Made by a program: the position numbers and the translations under genes
Shown here: in pieces, positions 12,844-26,500 of the stretch
Numbering within the stretch: the first letter of the stretch is position 1
How the letters are laid out: every line of letters begins with the position of its first letter
Origin: Ptiloglossa arizonensis
Taxonomy: Eukaryota > Arthropoda > Insecta > Hymenoptera > Colletidae
Direction: 5' to 3'
NCBI RefSeq assembly: GCF_051014685.1
Contig: NW_027479531.1
Coordinates: 1 to 64,000, forward strand
Length of the DNA: 64,000 nt
Notes under the pieces: model-generated
The model's input: the letters and a program-made list of their open reading frames with translations, nothing else
What the model was told of the DNA's origin: nothing
Database searches by the model: none

Positions 12844-12851
12844 TATATATA
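12844..12851 (-). promoter_or_regulatory. TATA box in the 5' LTR (main retrozyme promoter)
   Basis: TATATATA lies 41 nt upstream of the 5' hammerhead cleavage site. The predicted start is near 12821, just before stem III of the ribozyme. A minus-strand transcript from here would cover the whole element, including the second ribozyme in the left LTR. Confidence 0.65.
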
Positions 12852-12935
12852 GCGATCGGAGCAGGTACGGGAACTTGCGGGAAACGGTTGGTGGTGAGTT
12901 TCCCTCTGGTGGCAAGCGTGGGTAGTGCCGCCACA

Positions 12936-12939
12936 CGTT
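12936..12939. repeat. Right target-site duplication of the retrozyme (CGTT)
   Basis: CGTT matches the four bases left of the element (11917-11920). After it the satellite resumes in a phase shifted by 4 relative to the left side once the 1015-bp element (exactly 145 times 7) is removed. That is the shift a 4-bp duplication predicts. Confidence 0.75.
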
Positions 12940-15833
12940 ATACGTTATACGTTATACGTTATACGTTATACGTTATACGTTATACGTTATACGTTATACG
13001 TTATACGTTATACGTTATACGTTATACGTTATACGTTATACGTTATACGTTATACGTTATACGTTATACGTTATACGTTATACGTTATACGTTATACGTT
13101 ATACGTTATACGTTATACGTTATACGTTATACGTTATACGTTAAACGTTATACGTTATACGTCATAGGTTATACGTTATAAGTTATACGTTATACGGTAT
13201 ACGTAATATGTAATACGTTAGACGTTATACGTTATACGTTATACGTTATACGTTATACGTTAAACGTTATACGTTATACGTCATAGGTTATACGTTATAA
13301 GTTATACGTTATACGGTATACGTAATATGTAATACGTTAGACGTTATACGTTATACGTTATACGTTATACGTTATACGTTATACGTTATACGTTATACGT
13401 TATACGTTATACGTTATACGTTATACGTCATACGTTATACGTTATACGTTATACGTTATACGTTATACGTTATACGTTATACGTTATACGTTATACGTCA
13501 TAGGTTATACGTTATACGTTATACGTTATACGTTGTACGTTACACGTAATACGTCATACGTTATACGTTATACGTTATACGTTATACGTTATACGTTATA
13601 CGTTATACGTTATACGTTATACGTTATACGTTATACGTTATACGTTATACGTTATACGTTATACGTTATACGTTATACGTTATACGTTATACGTTATACG
13701 TTATACGTTATACGTTATACGTTATACGTCATACGTTATACGTTATACGTTATACGTTATACGTTATACGTTATACGTTATACGTCATAGGTTATACGTT
13801 ATACGTTATACGTTATACGTTGTACGTTACACGTAATACGTCATACGTTATACGTTATACGTTATACGTTATACGTTATACGTTATACGTTATACGTTAT
13901 ACGTTATACGTTATACGTTATACGTTATACTTTATAGGTTATACGTTATACGTTATACGTTATACGTTATACGTTATACGTTATACGTTATACGTTATAC
14001 GTTATACGTTATACGTTATACGTTATACGTTATACGTTATACGTTATACGTTATACGTTATACGTTATACGTTATACGTTATACGTTATACGTTATACGT
14101 TATACGTTATACGTAATGCGTTATACGTTATAAGTTATACGTTATACGTTATACGTCATAGGTTATACGTTATACATTATACGTTATACGTTATACGTTA
14201 TACGTTATACGTTATACGTTATACGTCATACGTTATACGTCATACGTTATACGTCATACGTTATACGTTATACGTTATACGTTATACGTTATACGTTATA
14301 CGTTATACGTTATACGTTATACGTTATACGTTATACGTTATACGTTATACGTTATACGTTATACGTTATACGTTATACGTTATACGTTATACGTTATACG
14401 TTATACGTTATACGTTATACGTTATACGTTATACGTTACACGTTATACGTTATACGTTATACGTTATACGTTATACGTTATACGTTATACGTTATACGTT
14501 ATACGTTAAACGTTATACGTTATACGTTATACGTTATACGTTAAACGTTATACGCTATACGTTATACGTTATACGTTATACGTTATACGTTATACGTTAT
14601 ACGTTATACGTTATACGTTATACGTTATACGTTATACGTTATACGTTATACGTTATACGTTATACGTTATACGTTATACGCTATACGTTATACGTTATAC
14701 GTTATACGTTATACGTTATGCGGTATACGTTATACGTTATACGTGTTACGTCATCCGTTATACGTTATACGTTATACGTTATACGTAATGCGTTATCCGT
14801 TATACGTTATACGTTATCCGTTATACGTTATACGTTATACGTTACACGTTATACGTTATACGTTATACGTTATACGTTATACGTTATACGTTATACGTTA
14901 TACGTTATACGTTATACGTTATACGTTATACGTTATACGTTATACGTTATACGTTATACGTTATACGTTATACGTTATACGTTATACGTTATACGTTATA
15001 CGTTATACGCTATACGTTATACGTTATACGTTATACGTTATACGTTATACGTTATACGTTATACGTTATACGTTATACGTTATACGTTATACGTTATACG
15101 TTATACGTCATACGTTATACGTTATACGTTATACGTTATACGTTATACGTTATACGTTATACGTTATACGTTATACGTTATCCGTTATACGTTATGCGTT
15201 ATACGTTATACGTTATACGTTATACGTTATACGTTATACGTTATACGTTATACGTTATACGTTATACGTTATACGTAATACGTTATACGTTATACGTTAT
15301 ACGTTATACGTTATACGTTATACGTTATACGTTATACGTTATACGTTATACGTTATACGTTATACGTTATACGTTATACGTTATACGTTATACGTTATAC
15401 GTTATACGTTATACCTTATACGTTATACGTTATACGTTATACGTTATACGTCATACGTTATACGTTATACGTTATACGTTATACGTTATACGTTATACGT
15501 TATACGTTATACGTTATACGTTATACGTTATACGTTATACGTTATACGTTATACGTTATACGTTATACGTTATACGTTATACGTTATACGTCATAGGTTA
15601 TACGTTATACGTTATACGTTATACGTTGTACGTTACACGTAATACGTCATACGTTATACGTTATACGTTATACGTTATACGTTATACGTTATACGTTATA
15701 CGTTGTACTTTATAGGTTATACGTTATACGTTATACGTTATACGTTATACGTTATACGTTATACGTTATACGTTATACGTTATACGTTATACGTTATACG
15801 TTATACGTTATACGTTATACGTTATACGTTATA
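12936..15833 (+). repeat. CGTTATA satellite right of the retrozyme
   Basis: The heptamer array resumes immediately. The first 200 bp are almost pure CGTTATA up to the TAAACG variant at about 13142. After that the variant order matches both the block left of the element (9527 against 13533) and copies near 20671 and 29208. About 14718-15640 matches 30358-31282 closely (offset 15640) and 8031-8969 in part. No gene or RNA is seen. Confidence 0.95.
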
Positions 15834-18800
15834 CGTCATAGGTTATACGTTATAAGTTATACGTTATACGGTATACGTAATATGTAATACGTTAGACGTT
15901 ATACGTTATACGTTATACGTTATACGTTATACGTTATATGTTATACGTTATACGTTACACGTTATACGTTATACGTTATACGTTATACTTCATAGGTCTT
16001 ACGTTATACGATATACATTATACGGTATACGTAATATGTAATACGTTATACGTTATACGTTATATGTTGTACGTTATACGTTATACGTTATACGTTATAT
16101 GTTATACAATATACGTTATACGTTATACGTTATACGTTATACGTTATACGTTATACGTTATACGTTATACGTTATACGTTATACGTTATACGTTATACGT
16201 TATACGTTATACGTTATACGTTATACGTTATACGTTATACGTTATACGTTATACGTTATACGTTATACGTTATACGTTATACGTTATACGTTATACGTTA
16301 TACGTTATACGTTATACGTTATCCGTTATACGTTATCCGTTATACGTTATGCGTTATACGTTATACGTTATACGTTATACGTTATACGTTATACGTTATA
16401 CGTTATACGTTATACGTTATACGTTATACGTTATACGTTATACGTTATACGTTATACGTTATACGTTATACGTTATACGTTATACGTTATACGTTATACG
16501 TTATACGTTATACGTTATACGTTATACGTTATATGTTATACGTTATACGTTACACGTTATACGTTATACGTTATACGTTATACTTCATAGGTCTTACGTT
16601 ATACGATATACATTATACGGTATACGTAATGTGTAATACGTTATACGTTATACGTTATATGTTGTACGTTATACGTTATACGTTATACGTTATACGTTAT
16701 ACGTTCTACTTTATACGTTATACGTTATACGTTATAGGTTATACGTTATACGTTATACGTCATAGGTTATACGTTATACGTTATACGTTATACGTTATAC
16801 GTTATACGTTATACGTTATACGGTATACATTATACGTTATACGTTATACGTCATAGGTTATACGTTATACGTTATACGTTATACAATATACGTTATACGA
16901 TATACGTTATACGCTATACGTTATACGTTATACGTTATACGTTATACGTTATACGTTAAACGTTATACGTTATACGTCATAGGTTATACGTTATAAGTTA
17001 TACGTTATACGGTATACGTAATATGTAATACGTTAGACGTTATACGTTATACGTTATACGTTATACGTTATACGTTATATGTTATACGTTATACGTTACA
17101 CGTTATACGTTATACGTTATACGTTATACTTCATAGGTCTTACGTTATACGATATACATTATACGGTATACGTAATATGTAATACGTTATACGTTATACG
17201 TTATATGTTGTACGTTATACGTTATACGTTATACGTTATACGTTATACAATATACGTTATACGTTATACGTTATACGTTATACGTTATACGTTATACGTT
17301 ATACGTTAAACGTTATACGTTATACGTCATAGGTTATACGTTATAAGTTATACGTTATACGGTATACGTAATATGTAATACGTTAGACGTTATACGTTAT
17401 ACGTTATACGTTATACGTTATACGTTATATGTTATACGTTATACGTTATACGTTATACGTTATACGTTGTACTTTATACGTTATACGTTATACGTTATAG
17501 GTTATACGTTATACGTTATACGTATAGATTATACGTTATACGTTATACGTTATACGTTATACGTTATACGGTATACGTTATACGTTATACGTTATACGTC
17601 ATAGGTTATACGTTATACGTTATACGTTATACAATGTACGTTAAACGTTATACGTTATACGTTATACGTTATACGATATACGTTATACGTTATACGTTAT
17701 ACGTTATACGTTATACGTTATACGTTATACGTTATACGTCATAGGTTATACGTTATACGTTATACGTTATACGATATACGTTATACGTTATACGTTATAC
17801 GTTATACGTTATACGTTATACGTTATACGTTATACGTTATACGTTGTACTTTATACGTTATACGTTATACGTTATACGTTATACGTTATACGTTATGCGG
17901 TATACGTTATACGTTATACGTGTTACGTCATCCGTTATACGTTATACGTTATACGTTAAACGTAATGCGTTATCCGTTATACGTTATACGTTATCCGTTA
18001 TACGTTGTACGTTATACGTTACACGTTATACGTTATACGTTATACGTTATACGTTATACGGTATACGTAATATGTAATACGTTAGACGTTATACGTTATA
18101 CGTTATACGTTATACGTTGTACGTTATATGTTATACGTTATACGTTATACGTTATACGTTATACGTTGTACTTTATACGTTATACGTTATACGTTATAGG
18201 TTATACGTTATACGTTATACGTATAGATTATACGTTATACGTTATACGTTATACGTTATACGTTATACGGTATACGTTATACGTTATACGTTATACGTCA
18301 TAGGTTATACGTTATACGTTATACGTTATACAATGTACGTTAAACGTTATACGTTATACGTTAAACGTTATACGTTATACGTTATACGTTATACGTTATA
18401 CGTTATACGTTATACGTTATACGTCATAGGTTATACGTTATACGTTATACGTTATACGTTGTACGTTACACGTAATACGTCATACGTTATACGTTATACG
18501 TTATACGTTATACGTTATACGTTATACGTTATACGTTATACGTTATACGTTATACGTTATACGTTATACTTTATAGGTTATACGTTATACGTTATACGTT
18601 ATACGTTATACGTTATACGTTATACGTTATACGTTATACGTTATACGTTATACGTTATACGTTATAGGTTATACGTTATACGTTATACGTTATACGTTAT
18701 ACGTTATACGTTATACGTTATACGTTATACGTTATACGTTATACGTTATGCGTTATACGTTATAAGTTATACGTTATACGTTATACGTCATAGGTTATAC

Positions 18801-21800
18801 GTTATACATTATACGTTATACGTTATACGTTATACGTTATACGTTATACGTTATACGTTATACGTTATACGTTATACGTTATACGTCATACGTTATACGT
18901 TATACGTTATACGTTATACGTTATACGTTATACGTTATACGTTATACGTTATACGTTATACGTTATACGTTATACGTTATACGTTATACGTTATACGTTA
19001 TACGTTATACGTTATACGTTATACGTTATACGTTATACGTTATACGTTATACGTTATACGTTATACGTTATACGTTATACGTTATACGTTATACGTTATA
19101 CGTTATACGTTATACGTTATACGTTATACGTTATACGTTATACGTTATACGTTAAACGTTATACGTTATACGTCATAGGTTATACGTTATAAGTTATACG
19201 TTATACGGTATACGTAATATGTAATACGTTAGACGTTATACGTTATACGTTATACGTTATACGTTATACGTTAAACGTTATACGTTATACGTCATAGGTT
19301 ATACGTTATAAGTTATACGTTATACGGTATACGTAATATGTAATACGTTAGACGTTATACGTTATACGTTATACGTTATACGTTATACGGTATACGTTAT
19401 ACGTTATACGTTATACGTCATAGGTTATACGTTATACGTTATACGTTATACAATGTACGTTAAACGTTATACGTTATACGTTAAACGTTATACGTTATAC
19501 GTTATACGTTATACGTTATACGTTATACGTTATACGTTATACGTCATAGGTTATACGTTATACGTTATACGTTATACGTTGTACGTTACACGTAATACGT
19601 CATACGTTATACGTTATACGTTATACGTTATACGTTATACGTTATACGTTATACGTTATACGTTATACGTTATACGTTATACGTTATACGTTATACTTTA
19701 TAGGTTATACGTTATACGTTATACGTTATACGTTATACGTTATACGTTATACGTTATACGTTATACGTTATACGTTATACGTTATACGTTATAGGTTATA
19801 CGTTATACGTTATACGTTATACGTTATACGTTATACGTTATAAGTTATACGTTATACGTTATACGTCATAGGTTATACGTTATACATTATACGTTATACG
19901 TTATACGTTATACGTTATACGTTATACGTTATACGTTATACGTTATACGTTATACGTTATACGTTATACGTTATACGTTATACGTTATACGTTATACGTT
20001 ATACGTTATACGTCATACGTTATACGTTATACGTTATACGTTATACGTTATACGTTATACGTTATACGTTATACGTTATACGTTATACGTTATACGTTAT
20101 ACGTTATACGTTATACGTTATACGTTATACGTTATACGTTATACGTTATACGTTATACGTTATACGTTATACGTTATACGTTATACGTTATACGTTATAC
20201 GTTATACGTTATACGTTATACGTTATACGTTATACGTTATACGTTATACGTTATACGTTATACGTTATACGTTATACGTTAAACGTTATACGTTATACGT
20301 CATAGGTTATACGTTATAAGTTATACGTTATACGGTATACGTAATATGTAATACGTTAGACGTTATACGTTATACGTTATACGTTATACGTTATACGTTA
20401 AACGTTATACGTTATACGTCATAGGTTATACGTTATAAGTTATACGTTATACGGTATACGTAATATGTAATACGTTAGACGTTATACGTTATACGTTATA
20501 CGTTATACGTTATACGTTATACGTTATACGTTATACGTTATACGTTATACGTTATACGTTATACGTCATACGTTATACGTTATACGTTATACGTTATACG
20601 TTATACGTTATACGTTATACGTTATACGTTATACGTCATAGGTTATACGTTATACGTTATACGTTATACGTTGTACGTTACACGTAATACGTCATACGTT
20701 ATACGTTATACGTTATACGTTATACGTTATACGTTATACGTTATACGTTATACGTTATACGTTATACGTTATACGTTATACGTTATACGTTATACGTTAT
20801 ACGTTATACGTTATACGTTATACGTTATACGTTATACGTTATACGTTATACGTTATACGATATACGTCATACGTTATACGTTATACGTTATACGTTATAC
20901 GTTATACGTTATACGTTATACGTCATAGGTTATACGTTATACGTTATACGTTATACGTTGTACGTTACACGTAATACGTCATACGTTATACGTTATACGT
21001 TATACGTTATACGTTATACGTTATACGTTATACGTTATACGTTATACGTTATACGTTATACGTTATACTTTATAGGTTATACGTTATACGTTATACGTTA
21101 TACGTTATACGTTATACGTTATACGTTATACGTTATACGTTATACGTTATACGTTATACGTTATACGTTATACGTTATACGTTATACGTTATACGTTATA
21201 CGTTATACGTTATACGTTATACGTTATACGTTATACGTTATACGTTATACGTAATGCGTTATACGTTATAAGTTATACGTTATACGTTATACGTCATAGG
21301 TTATACGTTATACATTATACGTTATACGTTATACGTTATACGTTATACGTTATACGTTATACGTCATACGTTATACGTCATACGTTATACGTCATACGTT
21401 ATACGTTATACGTTATACGTTATACGTTATACGTTATACGTTATACGTTATACGTTATACGTTATACGTTATACGTTATACGTTATACGTTATACGTTAT
21501 ACGTTATACGTTATACGTTATACGTTATACGTTATACGTTATACGTTATACGTTATACGTTATACGTTACACGTTATACGTTATACGTTATACGTTATAC
21601 GTTATACGTTATACGTTATACGTTATACGTTATACGTTAAACGTTATACGTTATACGTTATACGTTATACGTTAAACGTTATACGCTATACGTTATACGT
21701 TATACGTTATACGTTATACGTTATACGTTATACGTTATACGTTATACGTTATACGTTATACGTTATACGTTATACGTTATACGTTATACGTTATACGTTA

Positions 21801-23572
21801 TACGTTATACGTTATACGTTATACGTTATACGTTATACGTTATACGTCATAGGTTATACGTTATAAGTTATACGTTATACGGTATACGTAATATGTAATA
21901 CGTTAGACGTTATACGTTATACGTTATACGTTATACGTTATACGTTATATGTTATACGTTATACGTTACACGTTATACGTTATACGTTATACGTTATACT
22001 TCATAGGTCTTACGTTATACGATATACATTATACGGTATACGTAATATGTAATACGTTATACGTTATACGTTATATGTTGTACGTTATACGTTATACGTT
22101 ATACGTTATATGTTATACAATATACGTTATACGTTATACGTTATACGTTATACGTTATACGTTATACGTTATACGTTATACGTTATACGTTATACGTTAT
22201 ACGTTATACGTTATACGTTATACGTTATACGTTATACGTTGTACGTTATATGTTATACGTTATACGTTATACGTTATACGTTATACGTTGTACTTTATAC
22301 GTTATACGTTATACGTTATAGGTTATACGTTATACGTTATACGTATAGATTATACGTTATACGTTATACGTTATACGTTATACGTTATACGGTATACGTT
22401 ATACGTTATACGTTATACGTCATAGGTTATACGTTATACGTTATACGTTATACAATGTACGTTAAACGTTATACGTTATACGTTAAACGTTATACGTTAT
22501 ACGTTATACGTTATACGTTATACGTTATACGTTATACGTTATACGTTATACGTTATACGTTATACGTTATACGATATACGTCATACGTTATACGTTATAC
22601 GTTATACGTTATACGTTATACGTTATACGTTATACGTCATAGGTTATACGTTATACGTTATACGTTATACGTTGTACGTTACACGTAATACGTCATACGT
22701 TATACGTTATACGTTATACGTTATACGTTATACGTTATACGTTATACGTTATACGTTATACGTTATACGTTATACGTTATACTTTATAGGTTATACGTTA
22801 TACGTTATACGTTATACGTTATACGTTATACGTTATACGTTATACGTTATACGTTATACGTTATACGTTATACGTTATACGTTATACGTTATACGTTATA
22901 CGTTATACGTTATACGTTATACGTTATACGTTATACGTTATACGTTATACGTTATACGTTATACGTTATACGTTATACGTAATGCGTTATACGTTATAAG
23001 TTATACGTTATACGTTATACGTCATAGGTTATACGTTATACATTATACGTTATACGTTATACGTTATACGTTATACGTTATACGTTATACGTCATACGTT
23101 ATACGTCATACGTTATACGTCATACGTTATACGTTATACGTTATACGTTATACGTTATACGTTATACGTTATACGTTATACGTTATACGTTATACGTTAT
23201 ACGTTATACGTTATACGTTATACGTTATACGTTATACGTTATACGTTATACGTTATACGTTATACGTTATACGTTATACGTTATACGTTATACGTTACAC
23301 GTTATACGTTATACGTTATACGTTATACGTTATACGTTATACGTTATACGTTATACGTTATACGTTAAACGTTATACGTTATACGTTATACGTTATACGT
23401 TAAACGTTATACGCTATACGTTATACGTTATACGTTATACGTTATACGTTATACGTTATACGTTATACGTTATACGTTATACGTTATACGTTATACGTTA
23501 TACGTTATACGTTATACGTTATACGTTATACGTTATACGTTATACGTTATACGTTATACGTTATACGTTATA
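15834..23572 (+). repeat. Higher-order satellite unit, copy 1 (7739 bp)
   Basis: This is a segment of heptamers whose order of variant monomers is repeated in the next 8.3 kb. It starts with the CGTCATA-GGTTATA-CGTTATA-AGTTATA string at 15834, which recurs at 23573 and 31852. Internal landmarks in the same order are cassette A (about 15988, 16584 and 17129), cassette B near 17920, and the irregular CGTATAGATTATA monomer near 18220. The point equivalent to the retrozyme insertion is 18947-18950, and it is empty. No unique sequence is present. Confidence 0.88.
18947..18950. other. Empty paralogue of the retrozyme insertion site
   Basis: Satellite landmarks left of the retrozyme align here with offset 7030 (11854 to 18884). 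Landmarks right of it align with offset 6011 (13141 to 19152). The 1019-bp difference is the element plus 4 bp. A single CGTT stands here where the filled copy has two. Confidence 0.8.
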
Positions 23573-26500
23573 CGTCATAGGTTATACGTTATAAGTTATA
23601 CGTTATACGGTATACGTAATATGTAATACGTTAGACGTTATACGTTATACGTTATACGTTATACGTTATACGTTATATGTTATACGTTATACGTTACACG
23701 TTATACGTTATACGTTATACGTTATACTTCATAGGTCTTACGTTATACGATATACATTATACGGTATACGTAATATGTAATACGTTATACGTTATACGTT
23801 ATATGTTGTACGTTATACGTTATACGTTATACGTTATATGTTATACAATATACGTTATACGTTATACGTTATACGTTATACGTTATACGTTATACGTTAT
23901 ACGTTATACGTTATACGTTATACGTTATACGTTATACGTTATACGTTATACGTTATACGTTATACGTTATACGTTATACGTTATACGTTATACGTTATAC
24001 GTTATACGTTATACGTTATACGTTATACGTTATACGTTATACGTTATCCGTTATACGTTATCCGTTATACGTTATGCGTTATACGTTATACGTTATACGT
24101 TATACGTTATACGTTATACGTTATACGTTATACGTTATACGTTATACGTTATACGTTATACGTTATACGTTATACGTTATACGTTATACGTTATACGTTA
24201 TACGTTATACGTTATACGTTATACGTTATACGTTATACGTTATACGTTATACGTTATATGTTATACGTTATACGTTACACGTTATACGTTATACGTTATA
24301 CGTTATACTTCATAGGTCTTACGTTATACGATATACATTATACGGTATACGTAATGTGTAATACGTTATACGTTATACGTTATATGTTGTACGTTATACG
24401 TTATACGTTATACGTTATACGTTATACGTTCTACTTTATACGTTATACGTTATACGTTATAGGTTATACGTTATACGTTATACGTCATAGGTTATACGTT
24501 ATACGTTATACGTTATACGTTATACGTTATACGTTATACGTTATACGGTATACATTATACGTTATACGTTATACGTCATAGGTTATACGTTATACGTTAT
24601 ACGTTATACAATATACGTTATACGATATACGTTATACGCTATACGTTATACGTTATACGTTATACGTTATACGTTATACGTTAAACGTTATACGTTATAC
24701 GTCATAGGTTATACGTTATAAGTTATACGTTATACGGTATACGTAATATGTAATACGTTAGACGTTATACGTTATACGTTATACGTTATACGTTATACGT
24801 TATATGTTATACGTTATACGTTACACGTTATACGTTATACGTTATACGTTATACTTCATAGGTCTTACGTTATACGATATACATTATACGGTATACGTAA
24901 TATGTAATACGTTATACGTTATACGTTATATGTTGTACGTTATACGTTATACGTTATACGTTATACGTTATACAATATACGTTATACGTTATACGTTATA
25001 CGTTATACGTTATACGTTATACGTTATACGTTAAACGTTATACGTTATACGTCATAGGTTATACGTTATAAGTTATACGTTATACGGTATACGTAATATG
25101 TAATACGTTAGACGTTATACGTTATACGTTATACGTTATACGTTATACGTTATATGTTATACGTTATACGTTATACGTTATACGTTATACGTTGTACTTT
25201 ATACGTTATACGTTATACGTTATAGGTTATACGTTATACGTTATACGTATAGATTATACGTTATACGTTATACGTTATACGTTATACGTTATACGGTATA
25301 CGTTATACGTTATACGTTATACGTCATAGGTTATACGTTATACGTTATACGTTATACAATGTACGTTAAACGTTATACGTTATACGTTATACGTTATACG
25401 ATATACGTTATACGTTATACGTTATACGTTATACGTTATACGTTATACGTTATACGTTATACGTCATAGGTTATACGTTATACGTTATACGTTATACGAT
25501 ATACGTTATACGTTATACGTTATACGTTATACGTTATACGTTATACGTTATACGTTATACGTTATACGTTGTACTTTATACGTTATACGTTATACGTTAT
25601 ACGTTATACGTTATACGTTATGCGGTATACGTTATACGTTATACGTGTTACGTCATCCGTTATACGTTATACGTTATACGTTAAACGTAATGCGTTATCC
25701 GTTATACGTTATACGTTATCCGTTATACGTTGTACGTTATACGTTACACGTTATACGTTATACGTTATACGTTATACGTTATACGGTATACGTAATATGT
25801 AATACGTTAGACGTTATACGTTATACGTTATACGTTATACGTTGTACGTTATATGTTATACGTTATACGTTATACGTTATACGTTATACGTTGTACTTTA
25901 TACGTTATACGTTATACGTTATAGGTTATACGTTATACGTTATACGTATAGATTATACGTTATACGTTATACGTTATACGTTATACGTTATACGGTATAC
26001 GTTATACGTTATACGTTATACGTCATAGGTTATACGTTATACGTTATACGTTATACAATGTACGTTAAACGTTATACGTTATACGTTAAACGTTATACGT
26101 TATACGTTATACGTTATACGTTATACGTTATACGTTATACGTTATACGTCATAGGTTATACGTTATACGTTATACGTTATACGTTGTACGTTACACGTAA
26201 TACGTCATACGTTATACGTTATACGTTATACGTTATACGTTATACGTTATACGTTATACGTTATACGTTATACGTTATACGTTATACGTTATACTTTATA
26301 GGTTATACGTTATACGTTATACGTTATACGTTATACGTTATACGTTATACGTTATACGTTATACGTTATACGTTATACGTTATACGTTATAGGTTATACG
26401 TTATACGTTATACGTTATACGTTATACGTTATACGTTATACGTTATACGTTATACGTTATACGTTATACGTTATGCGTTATACGTTATAAGTTATACGTT

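Larger units (their letters stand above)
11921..12935 (-). mobile_element. Retrozyme: non-autonomous LTR element with a hammerhead ribozyme in each LTR
   Basis: A 1015-bp island of unique, GC-richer sequence sits in the satellite. Read on the minus strand, in order, it has: a 253-bp 5' LTR starting TGTGGCGGC (12935-12683); a primer binding site TGGTGACCCCG one base downstream (12681-12671); a 509-bp internal region without recognisable protein domains; a purine tract AAGGGGG (12183-12177); and a 3' LTR (12173-11921). Each LTR has TATATATA and, about 40 nt further on, a complete type III hammerhead motif. Short LTRs, PBS, PPT, no gag-pol and 4-bp duplications match the published description of plant retrozymes, which borrow the reverse transcriptase and integrase of an autonomous LTR element and spread through circular RNA. 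The LTRs look identical, so the insertion is recent. A plain TRIM element is the alternative, but it would not carry the hammerheads. Confidence 0.9.
12683..12935 (-). repeat. 5' LTR of the retrozyme (right copy)
   Basis: This is the second 253-bp copy, with no difference from 11921-12173 seen by eye. On the minus strand it starts TGTGGCGGC at the satellite junction and ends beside the PBS. In element orientation it supplies the promoter: a TATA box at 12844-12851 and then the hammerhead at 12747-12815. The absence of visible LTR divergence implies recent insertion or recent gene conversion. Confidence 0.92.

Noticed and set aside
11921..12935. DNA transposon or MITE, suggested by the TTTGGCGGCGCTA / TAGTGCCGCCACA inverted ends
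   Set aside because: The same inverted ends bound each 253-bp direct repeat, and PBS, PPT and ribozymes are placed as in an LTR element. Short inverted LTR ends are normal for that class.
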